Source: Sphingobacterium athyrii
Lineage (GTDB): Bacteria > Bacteroidota > Bacteroidia > Sphingobacteriales > Sphingobacteriaceae
Direction: 5' to 3'
Length of the DNA stretch: 64,000 nucleotides
Assembly (NCBI RefSeq): GCF_003071065.1
Contig: NZ_QCXX01000011.1
Location: forward strand, 1 to 64,000
In this document: positions 1 to 7,609 of the stretch, one piece after another
How the letters are laid out: each line of letters starts with the position of its first letter
Position numbering within the stretch: the first letter of the stretch is position 1
Position numbers and translations under genes: made by a program
The notes under the pieces: model-generated
What the model saw: only the letters and a program-made list of their open reading frames with translations
Told to the model about the DNA's origin: nothing
Databases searched by the model: none

Positions 1-231
<231 letters not shown>

Positions 232-471
232 AAATGAAGTTTTTGATTCCAACTATTTACATAATCAGAATTCTTTTTTTATATCTCTGATCTTGGACCG
301 AATTGAACCAATTCTTGAATTTGTTCATGACTTTCGTCTCCTACTCGTCACGCTTACATGATTGTGTTTTCTTAAAGAACTTTTCTCGCTTCAACTTCCG
401 TATCCGCTATATTCCGATGGCATTGCGCCGTCTTTATCTTTTTCTGCTTCCCTCCGTTTCCGTTGGGACTG
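232..471 (-). other. rRNA leader region
   Basis: This is the transcribed leader between the proximal promoter and the 16S gene. It is AT-rich and pyrimidine-rich, with no gene. Short open frames here overlap the promoter and leader and are not supported as coding. Confidence 0.6.
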
Positions 472-501
472 CAAAGGTAGAAATCTTTTCCGAACTTCCA
501 A
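472..501 (-). promoter_or_regulatory. rRNA promoter, proximal (TTG-N19-TACCTTTG)
   Basis: Read on the minus strand, TTG (499-501) is followed after 19 bp by TACCTTTG (472-479). This is a perfect match to the Bacteroidota primary sigma factor consensus with ideal spacing. Transcription would start near 466 and give a leader of about 235 nt before the 16S 5' end. Confidence 0.8.
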
Positions 502-621
502 AAAACTTTTGAAGTTTTTTTTCTTTTTCTTTTCCAATTTCTGCGCCTAACTCCCGTTAAACCCTTCTTTTTTCATTGGCTCCCTCTTTCGAAGCAACCG
601 TCCCTCCCTTGCGGAGTGGTG

Positions 622-653
622 CAAAGATAGGGAGTTTATTAACAAACTTCCAA
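622..653 (-). promoter_or_regulatory. rRNA promoter, distal (TTG-N21-TATCTTTG)
   Basis: On the minus strand, TTG (651-653) is separated by 21 bp from TATCTTTG (622-629). The bases following the TTG (GGAAGTT) are the same as in the proximal promoter, about 150 bp away. This suggests a duplicated rRNA promoter pair, as in the tandem promoters of many rRNA operons. Confidence 0.75.
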
Positions 654-753
654 GCCTTTTGTTCTTATTTATTTCATTTTACCCCTAACTCGCTGGACAG
701 GTGGCTGATTGTTTTTGCAGAACAGGGTACAGGAAGCCTAAAAATGGAGAATC

Positions 754-1185
754 GTGTACCGCAGAAAGGACATGGCAATGCAAAAACAACCATATGGGCA
801 TGGGTTTACCGTTATTTACAGTATCCTGATGCCCGGATGGAGGATTTCGGGTCCTTTCCGGAACGGAAATCGGAACTCAGGCGCGGCGGATGCCGTGGAA
901 AAGAAAAGGGAATCGAGCACAGGCGTGGAGACGGTGGATCGGAAAGGTCAGCGATGCAAGGTCTGGGATCAGATAACAGTAGACCTCCAGGGGAACTAGA
1001 GCGCACCCCGGCCGGATAGGCAAAAGACCAGAATCGGAAAACTCCCAATGAGCCGGATCACCCCGGTCAGGGAGACCGAATCCTGGGCAGGCATAAAAGC
1101 CGTAGCCGGGCAGTCCGCTTGGGCCATAGAAAAACAAGGCAGAAGCAGCAACAACAATGCCGATACAGATCCAATGTTTAGTTAG
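754..1185 (+). pseudogene. Decayed or spurious reading frame in a GC-richer patch
   Basis: One frame stays open from a GTG at 754 (ATG at 772) to 1185, interrupted only by a TAG at 997-999. It could encode about 143 residues if that stop were read through. The predicted product is rich in Gly, Arg, Ser and Asn and matches no family I recognise. The stretch is visibly richer in G+C and in purines on the plus strand than the genes around it, so it may be the remnant of an acquired gene. It could equally be non-coding: two overlapping frames are open for comparable lengths, which weakens the coding case. Confidence 0.25.
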
Positions 1186-1284
1186 GGTTTACTTAGGTTT
1201 TGTTTAGGTTTAGTTTAGGTATTCTTTAGGTAAAAGCTAATGAATACCTAACTAATTCCTAACTTAAATCTAGCTTACTTCTAA
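1182..1284. repeat. Array of 11-bp phased repeats, five direct then four inverted
   Basis: Five 11-bp units beginning TTAGG follow each other without a gap at 1182, 1193, 1204, 1215 and 1226. After a 4-bp gap, four 11-bp units of opposite orientation follow, ending CCTAA (1241-1251), CCTAA (1252-1262), TCTAG (1263-1273) and TCTAA (1274-1284). Units 1215-1225 and 1241-1251 match at 10 of 11 positions as inverted repeats. One repeat per helical turn is what cooperative protein binding needs. Candidates are an OmpR/PhoB-type regulator, recombinase arm sites or replication iterons. No gene for the binding protein is evident next to it. Confidence 0.75.
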
Positions 1285-1342
1285 ACTATTATAAAATCAA
1301 TACTTGAACAGATCATAACATGACTAAAAGCGGAGGTGCGAC

Positions 1343-1468
1343 ATGAACGATCCCAAATCCGACCTCTCTAAATTCACTTGGACCAACCAACCATTTCGGT
1401 CGCGATCAAACCCGATTCGCAGGCGAACAGTGCCCGAACCGCAGCCAAAAGAAATTGATATAAGCTAA
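1343..1468 (+). CDS. Possible small protein of 41 residues
   Basis: An ATG at 1343 opens a 41-codon frame ending with TAA at 1466-1468. It is preceded by a purine-rich CGGAGG at 1331-1336, an unusually good Shine-Dalgarno sequence for this window. The peptide has a Trp-containing start (SKFTWTNQP) faintly like the N-terminus of DUF1349 proteins, then a basic, Pro-rich tail. It could be a small gene, the 5' stub of a decayed DUF1349 gene or chance. It lies between the 11-bp repeats and the AraC gene. Confidence 0.25.
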   Translation: MNDPKSDLSKFTWTNQPFRSRSNPIRRRTVPEPQPKEIDIS

Positions 1469-1577
1469 CAACGCGTAAAATTCAGTGGAAACGCAGTTTT
1501 TTGAAGTTGAAAAGTCAAAAATCATGAATTAAGCCGTATATTCGGATAAAAGAAATATTTAATCACCATCCCCGATT

Positions 1578-2411
1578 TTGAACGAACTTTTCAAAATTTA
1601 CCAGCTTGATGCGAATGAAGCACTACGCATCCAAGAATCGAAAAACGAAATACATCAACATGATTTCGAAGAACTGATTATTGGTGTCAAAGGACAATTA
1701 AAACATTTTATCGATTTTAAAGCGGAAACCTATACAGCTCCGTTCATCAGTTTTGTCGCGCAAGGTAAAAATCATCGGGTAACACCTCTCCTATTGGACC
1801 AAGAGATTGACTTTTGGGTAATCAGATTTAAAAGCGAATTCATTCCCGAAACGACCTTCCAGCTCTATGCGCATTTTCACGAAAATGCGACATTAACCTT
1901 TTTTCAGCCCTCCTGTTTTTCCAGGTTGGTGATTTTGTGCCAAATGATGCAACAGGAAACGCAACAAGCCGTAGCTGACTATGCGGTAATTAAGCAGTTG
2001 TTAAGCACAATATTTATTATGATAGAGTCTGAGCGAAAAAAACAGTTTCCTGCCACACAACAACAATTAAAAAACCAAAGTACAACATTCACCAGTTTTC
2101 TATCTATACTGGAAGAAAATTATCGACGACCGGAGGGCGTTAACTATTACGCGGAAAAACTTTTTATGTCTGCCCGCAATTTAAATCTGATCTGCCAAAG
2201 TATATTGCAACAAAGTGTATCGGAGATCATCGAAACAAGAAAACTGATAGAGGCCAAAAACCTGCTGCTAACAACAAATAAGACCATTTCAGAAATAGGT
2301 TTCGAATTGGGCTATCAGGAAAAAGCTTATTTCACCAATGTTTTTAAGAAGAAAGCTGGGATGACCCCATCTGAATTTAGACATGAGATTCAGAAGCTGA
2401 TTTCCGAATAA
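1578..2411 (+). CDS. AraC family transcriptional regulator
   Basis: The 277-residue protein has an N-terminal cupin-like sensing region (about 1-150) and a C-terminal AraC/XylS double helix-turn-helix (about 175-272). The family signature is visible near the end (TISEIGFELGYQEKAYFTNVFKK, about 239-261, then GMTPSEFR). The frame is closed by a stop at 1560-1562 and has no ATG nearby, so TTG at 1578 is the most likely start. The gene lies 88 bp upstream of the dioxygenase gene on the same strand and may regulate it. The ligand is unknown. Confidence 0.88.
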   Translation: MNELFKIYQLDANEALRIQESKNEIHQHDFEELIIGVKGQLKHFIDFKAETYTAPFISFVAQGKNHRVTPLLLDQEIDFWVIRFKSEFIPETTFQLYAHFHENATLTFFQPSCFSRLVILCQMMQQETQQAVADYAVIKQLLSTIFIMIESERKKQFPATQQQLKNQSTTFTSFLSILEENYRRPEGVNYYAEKLFMSARNLNLICQSILQQSVSEIIETRKLIEAKNLLLTTNKTISEIGFELGYQEKAYFTNVFKKKAGMTPSEFRHEIQKLISE

Positions 2412-2467
2412 TACAACAATTTGGCTAAAAAACAATACCTGATACCGTTCCAGACCACCTAATTTTG

Positions 2468-2491
2468 TACGAATAATTAACGCTATTCGTA
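2468..2491. promoter_or_regulatory. Inverted repeat, possible operator upstream of the dioxygenase gene
   Basis: TACGAATA (2468-2475) and TATTCGTA (2484-2491) form a perfect 8-bp inverted repeat with an 8-bp spacer, 8 bp before the ATG of the dioxygenase gene. A -7-like TAATTTTG lies immediately upstream at 2460-2467, so the palindrome covers the probable transcription start. The neighbouring AraC protein is a candidate binder. Confidence 0.45.
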
Positions 2492-2499
2492 TCATTCAA

Positions 2500-3384
2500 A
2501 TGCGTAGAAAGGATTTTATCAAAATTATGGCAACACTCCCCCTATCAGGCATAGCAGGCCCCGCAAGTTCATTACGTAAATTTTCTACTGACCTTGCTGC
2601 TACAGACAAATTTCCGGTTCTTTTTTTAGGACACGGAAGCCCCATGAATGCCATTGAAGACAATGAGTTTGTCCAAGGGTTCAGAAAAATAGGACAGACA
2701 TTCGAAAAACCGAAAGCAATCTTAGTGATCTCAGCACACTGGGAGACACGTGGAACATTTGTTACGGCCATGGAGCATCCGGCTACAATCCATGACTTTG
2801 GCGGTTTCCCGCAAGCTTTGTTTGACGTGCAATACCCCGCTCCCGGAAGCCCCTCATTAGCCCAGGAGACAAAGCGCATCGTCACAAAAACAGCGGTTCA
2901 TCTAGACGATAAATGGGGCTTGGACCATGGCTCCTGGTCTGTTGTCAAACACCTGTACCCCAATGCTGATGTCCCCGTTATTCAGATGAGTATTGACTAT
3001 ACCCAGCCTGCTTCCTATCATTATGAAATTGCGCAACAACTGGCGGAACTACGGAAAAAAGGCGTCTTGATTATTGGAAGTGGAAATATGGTCCACAACC
3101 TCAGGATGGTTGCCTGGGACAAACTCAATACAACAGGATATGCTTACGAGTGGGCTACCCTTGCCAATGATAAGATGAAAAAGTTTATTCTGGATGGCAA
3201 TCATCAGGCTTTAATTGATTTCAGGCAGCAGGGAAAAGAGTTTGATCTAGCCATCCCTACACCGGAGCACTATCTTCCTTTAATCTATAGCCTGGCTTTA
3301 CAGGAAAAAAATGAAGATTTATTTTTGTTCAATGACAATTCTGTAGCAGGCTCCCTCACCATGACCTCATTAAAAATCGGATAA
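2500..3384 (+). CDS. DODA-type extradiol aromatic ring-opening dioxygenase (YgiD family)
   Basis: The 294-residue protein belongs to the LigB/4,5-DOPA dioxygenase family, metal-dependent enzymes that cleave catecholic rings. Family motifs and probable metal ligands are visible: GHGSP (His45), SAHWETRG (His80), WGLDHGSW (His143) and GSGNMVHN (His199). A start of RRKDFIK followed by a hydrophobic stretch, absent from E. coli YgiD, resembles a twin-arginine signal and suggests export, though the RR motif is incomplete. The ATG at 2500 follows a palindrome and an AraC gene. The physiological substrate cannot be told from sequence. Confidence 0.88.
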   Translation: MRRKDFIKIMATLPLSGIAGPASSLRKFSTDLAATDKFPVLFLGHGSPMNAIEDNEFVQGFRKIGQTFEKPKAILVISAHWETRGTFVTAMEHPATIHDFGGFPQALFDVQYPAPGSPSLAQETKRIVTKTAVHLDDKWGLDHGSWSVVKHLYPNADVPVIQMSIDYTQPASYHYEIAQQLAELRKKGVLIIGSGNMVHNLRMVAWDKLNTTGYAYEWATLANDKMKKFILDGNHQALIDFRQQGKEFDLAIPTPEHYLPLIYSLALQEKNEDLFLFNDNSVAGSLTMTSLKIG

Positions 3385-3476
3385 TGAAAACGACGGGATT
3401 TCTTATGGATGTTTTGACGGTAGCACAGAGATCGGTACATTTGTCTTATAGAATGCATAATCGCTTAATTTAAATC

Positions 3477-3764
3477 ATGGCAACGAAACCTGTTATCGAA
3501 ATCGAGTACTGTCCAAAATGCAATTGGATGTTGCGTGCGGCCTATATGTCCCAAGAAATCCTGAGCTCGTTCACAGAAGATATCCATGGGGTCCTGCTTA
3601 TTCCAAGTGAAATTTCAGGCCGCTATACCATACGCATAGACGGCAAAGAAATCTTCGATAGAAAGAGAGCCGGCCGATTCCCGGAAATAAAGGAGCTAAA
3701 ACAACTGATCCGGGATATTGTCGCTCCTGAAAAATCATTGGGACACTCGGACAAAACTTCCTAG
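3477..3764 (+). CDS. SelT/SelW/SelH (Rdx) family protein, Cys form
   Basis: A 95-residue thioredoxin-like protein of the Rdx family. The redox motif CPKC is at residues 12-15 in the usual position after the first strand (EIEYCPKCNW). Selenoprotein members carry selenocysteine at the second redox position; here it is an ordinary Cys codon. A role in thiol redox or glutathione-linked metabolism is known only loosely for the family. The gene lies between the dioxygenase and alkylation-repair genes. The ATG at 3477 is the only sensible start. Confidence 0.85.
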   Translation: MATKPVIEIEYCPKCNWMLRAAYMSQEILSSFTEDIHGVLLIPSEISGRYTIRIDGKEIFDRKRAGRFPEIKELKQLIRDIVAPEKSLGHSDKTS

Positions 3765-3792
3765 CATTCTTTCAATATAGCATAAATCGGAT

Positions 3793-3822
3793 TTTATAAA
3801 CTTCTTCTTCTTAGCACCTTTG
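3793..3822 (+). promoter_or_regulatory. Promoter of the alkylation-repair genes
   Basis: TTT (3793-3795), 19 bp, then CACCTTTG (3815-3822) resembles TTG-N19-TAnnTTTG with one mismatch in each element. Transcription would start near 3827, which favours the ATG at 3843 over the upstream GTG at 3822. Confidence 0.45.
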
Positions 3823-3842
3823 TGTACACTAAATGGACAATC

Positions 3843-4679
3843 ATGACTATTCAACAAGAAGTAGATTTTCAACGTATCGCCAAGGCAATACATTTCTTGC
3901 AGGAAAATTTTAGAACTCAGCCCACATTAGGGCAGATCGCTTCCCATGTCTACATGAGTGAAGCTCATTTTCAACGGATGTTTACCTCTTGGGCAGGAAC
4001 AAGCCCAAAGAAATTCCTGCAATATATCAGTTTAAATCACGCAAAATCATTATTGAAAGAAAACAATATTGCAGAAACCACCTTTCAGCTGGGTCTTTCA
4101 AGTAGTAGCAGGCTGCACGAACTCTTTATCAATATCGAAGGGATGACACCCGCTGAATACAAGAATGAAGGCGCCAACTTACTCATTTCTTATCATTACT
4201 ATGAAACGCTTTTTGGTCCTATCATTATCGCTTCTACCTCAAAGGGCATTTGCCATATTGCCTACGAAGAAGATAAAGACGCTGCGCTCAAGACACTCCA
4301 AAAGCGTTTTCGAAACGCCAAATTTATACAACAAGGAGATATCATGCACGAAAATGCATTAAAAGCACTAAATCCACAGGATAATGACATCGGTCAGGTG
4401 AAATTGCACCTCAAGGGGACGGAATTTCAATTGAAAGTATGGGAAGCACTATTAAAAATTCCGATGGGTAATTTAAGCACTTATGGTTCAATTGCTTCTC
4501 AAATTGGCAATCCCAAGGCTTCACGCGCAGTGGGCACTGCTGTTGGCAGCAATCCGATTGCGTATCTGATTCCCTGTCATCGGGTTATTCAAAACAGTGG
4601 TATATTTGGCGGTTATCGTTGGGATCCGATGCGGAAAACAGCGATGATTGGTTGGGAAAGCCTCCATGCCGCAATATAA
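3843..4679 (+). CDS. ada: AraC-type DNA-binding domain fused to methylated-DNA--protein-cysteine methyltransferase
   Basis: The 278-residue protein repairs O6-alkylguanine by transferring the alkyl group to its own cysteine and probably also regulates transcription. An AraC helix-turn-helix spans about 1-105. The Ogt fold spans about 112-278, with the active-site PCHRV motif (Cys245) and the downstream FGGYRW segment. The N-terminal zinc domain of E. coli Ada, which senses methyl phosphotriesters, is absent. This is the common two-domain form in Bacteroidota. The alkB gene follows 23 bp downstream, so the pair is probably one alkylation-response operon. The frame is open upstream to a GTG at 3822, but that falls on the promoter. 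Confidence 0.93.
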   Translation: MTIQQEVDFQRIAKAIHFLQENFRTQPTLGQIASHVYMSEAHFQRMFTSWAGTSPKKFLQYISLNHAKSLLKENNIAETTFQLGLSSSSRLHELFINIEGMTPAEYKNEGANLLISYHYYETLFGPIIIASTSKGICHIAYEEDKDAALKTLQKRFRNAKFIQQGDIMHENALKALNPQDNDIGQVKLHLKGTEFQLKVWEALLKIPMGNLSTYGSIASQIGNPKASRAVGTAVGSNPIAYLIPCHRVIQNSGIFGGYRWDPMRKTAMIGWESLHAAI

Positions 4680-4702
4680 AAAAACAAAACGGCAAGGATA
4701 TC

Positions 4703-5317
4703 ATGGAACTCTTCGACAATCTTTTTGATGGAAACAAAAATATACTACCCTATGATGGGACAGTCAATTATTACGGCAAAATACTAGATCAGGCCCAAGC
4801 AAATCACTATTTCGACCGGTTAATGGATTCCATCGAATGGGTAAATGATCGCGCTATTATTTTTGGAAACGAAATTTTCACCAAACGCAAAGTTGCCTGG
4901 TACGGCGAGCAGGCCTTTGAATATAGTTATTCCAACACCACAAAAAGGGCTCTCCCTTGGACAAAAGAACTTCTCGAGCTAAAAGCACTTGCTGAATTGA
5001 AAACACAGGAAACCTATAATTCCTGCTTATTAAATCTATATCACAATGGTGACGAAGGCATGGCCTGGCATAGTGACGGAGAAAAAGACCTGAAAAAAAA
5101 TGGGGCAATTGCTTCTTTAAGTTTTGGAGCCGAAAGAAAATTTGCGTTCAAACATAAAACCACAAAAGAAAAGATAGATCTTATTTTGGGAAATGGTAGT
5201 CTCTTGGTCATGAAAGGCTTCACACAGACCTATTGGTTGCATCGGCTCCCCCCTACAAAAAAAGTTTTTAAACCACGTGTCAATCTTACTTTCCGAACCA
5301 TCGACAATTTCCTTTAA
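4703..5317 (+). CDS. alkB: AlkB-like 2-oxoglutarate/Fe(II) DNA-repair dioxygenase
   Basis: The 204-residue protein should oxidatively remove alkyl groups such as 1-methyladenine and 3-methylcytosine from DNA. The iron ligands are visible: the HxD motif (His123, Asp125 in AWHSDGE) and His180 in YWLHRLP. The 2-oxoglutarate-binding arginines are in PRVNLTFR (Arg192, Arg198). The substrate-loop motif NLYHNG precedes the HxD motif. The ATG at 4703 starts the recognisable protein; the frame is open further upstream, but those codons overlap the ada gene in another frame. It is probably co-transcribed with the upstream methyltransferase. Confidence 0.93.
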   Translation: MELFDNLFDGNKNILPYDGTVNYYGKILDQAQANHYFDRLMDSIEWVNDRAIIFGNEIFTKRKVAWYGEQAFEYSYSNTTKRALPWTKELLELKALAELKTQETYNSCLLNLYHNGDEGMAWHSDGEKDLKKNGAIASLSFGAERKFAFKHKTTKEKIDLILGNGSLLVMKGFTQTYWLHRLPPTKKVFKPRVNLTFRTIDNFL

Positions 5318-5425
5318 AAACATCTGAATCATAAATGCAGTTCATTTAAACCGAATTATATACGTCGTGAGGAATATCAGCACAACATTTATGACTTGAG
5401 CAAGCATAAACTTTATCGGGTGAGT

Positions 5426-5465
5426 AATTGGATCAATCTCTCCTGACGCAGCGATTGATCCAATT
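5426..5465. terminator. Inverted repeat between convergent genes
   Basis: A perfect 13-bp inverted repeat, AATTGGATCAATC (5426-5438) and GATTGATCCAATT (5453-5465), sits between alkB and the M1 peptidase gene, which converge. Neither strand has a clear T-tract, so it is only a probable bidirectional terminator. Confidence 0.5.
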
Positions 5466-5476
5466 GAATTGATACA

Positions 5477-7357
5477 TTAGTTTACTGCTTCCCAAACGTT
5501 ATCTTTGGCTGTGTAATCCATGAAAACACCCCCATCCAGCGTAATCTTTTTTATCTTCTTAGGTGATGACCAGGTAATTGTTGCCTGTTTTTCATTGGGC
5601 TGCCAAATCGAAGGCGTCTGATGCTTTGTTTCCAAAGTCCCGTCCGCATAGGTGATCAAGACATCAAAAGGAACTGCAAATCCGCCAACATTAGCGATCG
5701 ACAGGGTATTTTTATTATCAGCTTGTTTTAGGCTATCCACCTTTAAATCAATATAATTATTGGTAAAATACCAGTTTTTCCAAAACCAATTTAAATTCTG
5801 ACCCGCTCCAGCATTGATGCTGTAAAAGAAATCCCATGGTGTCGGGTGCTTACCATGCCATAGATCCATATAATGATGTAACGCTTTTTTGAACTGTATA
5901 TCGCCAAGATAATCCCGCAGCGCGATATACGATAAGGCGGCTTTGATATAGGCATTATTTCCATACCCCAGACCATTCAGTTGTGAAGTCATCGTAATCA
6001 ATGGCTGGTCCTCCTCGGTCGATGGATCGAAGATATATCGTTTCACACGCGAATCTTTAAACAGCTCCTTATTCTTTTCGGCGCCAATCTCTGCATTACC
6101 GATCCAAAATTCCAGAGCCGTAGCCCAGCCTTCATCCATATACCCATATCGGGTCTCGTTGATCCCCATATAGAAAGGAAAATAGGTATGGGCGATCTCA
6201 TGATCCGCTGTTTGTCGGGCATCAACAAAATTATCGGGCACACTCGAATCATTGATCATCATCGGGTATTCCATATCCGCAAATCCCTGTACTGCTGTCA
6301 TCGTGGGGTAGGGATAGGTCACTCCGGGCCAGTTTTTCGAAAACCATTCAATACAGTATTGCTGCCAGCCAATGTACTGTTCAAAATCGGGCGTGCCAGC
6401 AACATAACTGGATTGTACACTGACGCGTTTGGTCCCTAGATCCACACTACCAGCATCCCATATATAATTGTCGCTCACACTGAAACAAAAATCAGGAACA
6501 TAAGTTGCTTTAAATTTCCACTTATTCCATTCTTGTTGTGTCGTTACCCTGCCCTCCTTCATTTCAGATGCTGTAGCAACATGGATAGGCTCATCGCTCT
6601 GTTTCGATTGCTCAAAGCGTTCTAAAATAGGCTTCTGCAATACTTCCGCAGCATTCTGAAGCTCCCCTGTGGCCCATACAACAAAGTTCTTAGGAACAGC
6701 AATTTCAAACTGATAATCATTAAAACCATTATAGAACTCCTGTCTACCGTTATGCTCCAAAACATCCCAGCCATTGTAATCATCATAGACAGAAACACGT
6801 GGATAGGAATAAGCACAATAGAAAGTAGATGCGTTAAGCATGCCATCGCGGTCGCTCTCAACCGATAAAGGATACTCCCAGCTGATCGCTAGGGTCGCCA
6901 CGGTACCGGGGAGTATTTTCTGTCCAAAATCACCAAGTTTCACTGTGCCCCAATCCGCACTATTTACCTCATAAACCTGTCCGTTGAGCGTGAATGATTT
7001 TATTTTCAGCCCCGAGGTCAAATAATCATCCGAGGCATAGTTAGCACGCACGGCATTGGGCTTGTGCACATTATTCACAAATCGGATAGCCAATTGCTTC
7101 AGTGTATCAGGGCTGTTGTTGGTATATAAAATTGTCTCATTTCCACGAACAGTCCTCGTCGCAGGATCCAATTGTACCTTGACATCGTATTTTCCAAAGT
7201 TTTGCCAGTAATTTTTACCGGGCTCTCCGGTAGTGGTTCGTGTACCTTTTTCAATGGCTTGTTTAATATTTCTTGGTGTATAGAGCTCCTGCGCGTGTGT
7301 CAAGCCTGTCATCAATAGTAAAGCCAAACCGCAGCGATATATGTTTTGTCTGATCAT
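5477..7357 (-). CDS. Secreted M1 family zinc metallopeptidase
   Basis: The 626-residue protein starts with a signal peptide (about 1-23, cleaved after HA-Q) and acts outside the cytoplasm. The gluzincin motif HEIAH (386-390) is followed 18 residues later by the third zinc ligand Glu409 in YMDEGW, exactly the M1 spacing. DMEYP near 361 takes the place of the GAMEN substrate motif. An N-terminal beta domain (about 40-290) precedes the catalytic domain, as in related aminopeptidases. Family members remove N-terminal residues from peptides. It is a single gene with its own promoter at 7376-7407. Confidence 0.93.
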   Translation of the reverse strand: MIRQNIYRCGLALLLMTGLTHAQELYTPRNIKQAIEKGTRTTTGEPGKNYWQNFGKYDVKVQLDPATRTVRGNETILYTNNSPDTLKQLAIRFVNNVHKPNAVRANYASDDYLTSGLKIKSFTLNGQVYEVNSADWGTVKLGDFGQKILPGTVATLAISWEYPLSVESDRDGMLNASTFYCAYSYPRVSVYDDYNGWDVLEHNGRQEFYNGFNDYQFEIAVPKNFVVWATGELQNAAEVLQKPILERFEQSKQSDEPIHVATASEMKEGRVTTQQEWNKWKFKATYVPDFCFSVSDNYIWDAGSVDLGTKRVSVQSSYVAGTPDFEQYIGWQQYCIEWFSKNWPGVTYPYPTMTAVQGFADMEYPMMINDSSVPDNFVDARQTADHEIAHTYFPFYMGINETRYGYMDEGWATALEFWIGNAEIGAEKNKELFKDSRVKRYIFDPSTEEDQPLITMTSQLNGLGYGNNAYIKAALSYIALRDYLGDIQFKKALHHYMDLWHGKHPTPWDFFYSINAGAGQNLNWFWKNWYFTNNYIDLKVDSLKQADNKNTLSIANVGGFAVPFDVLITYADGTLETKHQTPSIWQPNEKQATITWSSPKKIKKITLDGGVFMDYTAKDNVWEAVN

Positions 7358-7375
7358 ATCTCCGAATTAAATAAT

Positions 7376-7407
7376 CAAAACTAAGATAAATTTGCGCTTA
7401 TTTCCAA
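7376..7407 (-). promoter_or_regulatory. Promoter of the M1 peptidase gene
   Basis: On the minus strand, TTG (7405-7407) is followed after 21 bp by TAGTTTTG (7376-7383). The predicted start gives a leader of only about 10-15 nt before the ATG at 7357. Confidence 0.55.
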
Positions 7408-7548
7408 GTTTAATTACGGGATTCTCCCTTACTGCCAAAAATATTCCGCCCCGCACCGTTGAGCCGTAACCCCGGATCATTCATCCGGACCGATAGCCTT
7501 TACACGCTTATCCGTTTATGCCAATATCAATGTTTTACGGAATTGGCT

Positions 7549-7580
7549 TTGCCCGATTAGAAAACATTTTAATATTTTTG
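7549..7580 (+). promoter_or_regulatory. Promoter of the BamA/TamA-like gene
   Basis: TTG (7549-7551), 21 bp, then TATTTTTG (7573-7580) matches the Bacteroidota consensus. It lies 30 bp upstream of the ATG at 7610. Confidence 0.55.
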
Positions 7581-7609
7581 ACGTTTAAATCTAAGATAAA
7601 CCCGAAGGT

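Noticed and set aside
576..1019. 147-codon open frame just upstream of the rRNA operon
   Set aside because: Its first third covers the distal rRNA promoter on the other strand, and its predicted product has no recognisable domain. Similar spurious frames are common at rRNA promoters.
5041..5332. Minus-strand frames across alkB
   Set aside because: They are mirror frames of a well-supported gene and have no domain or initiation signal.
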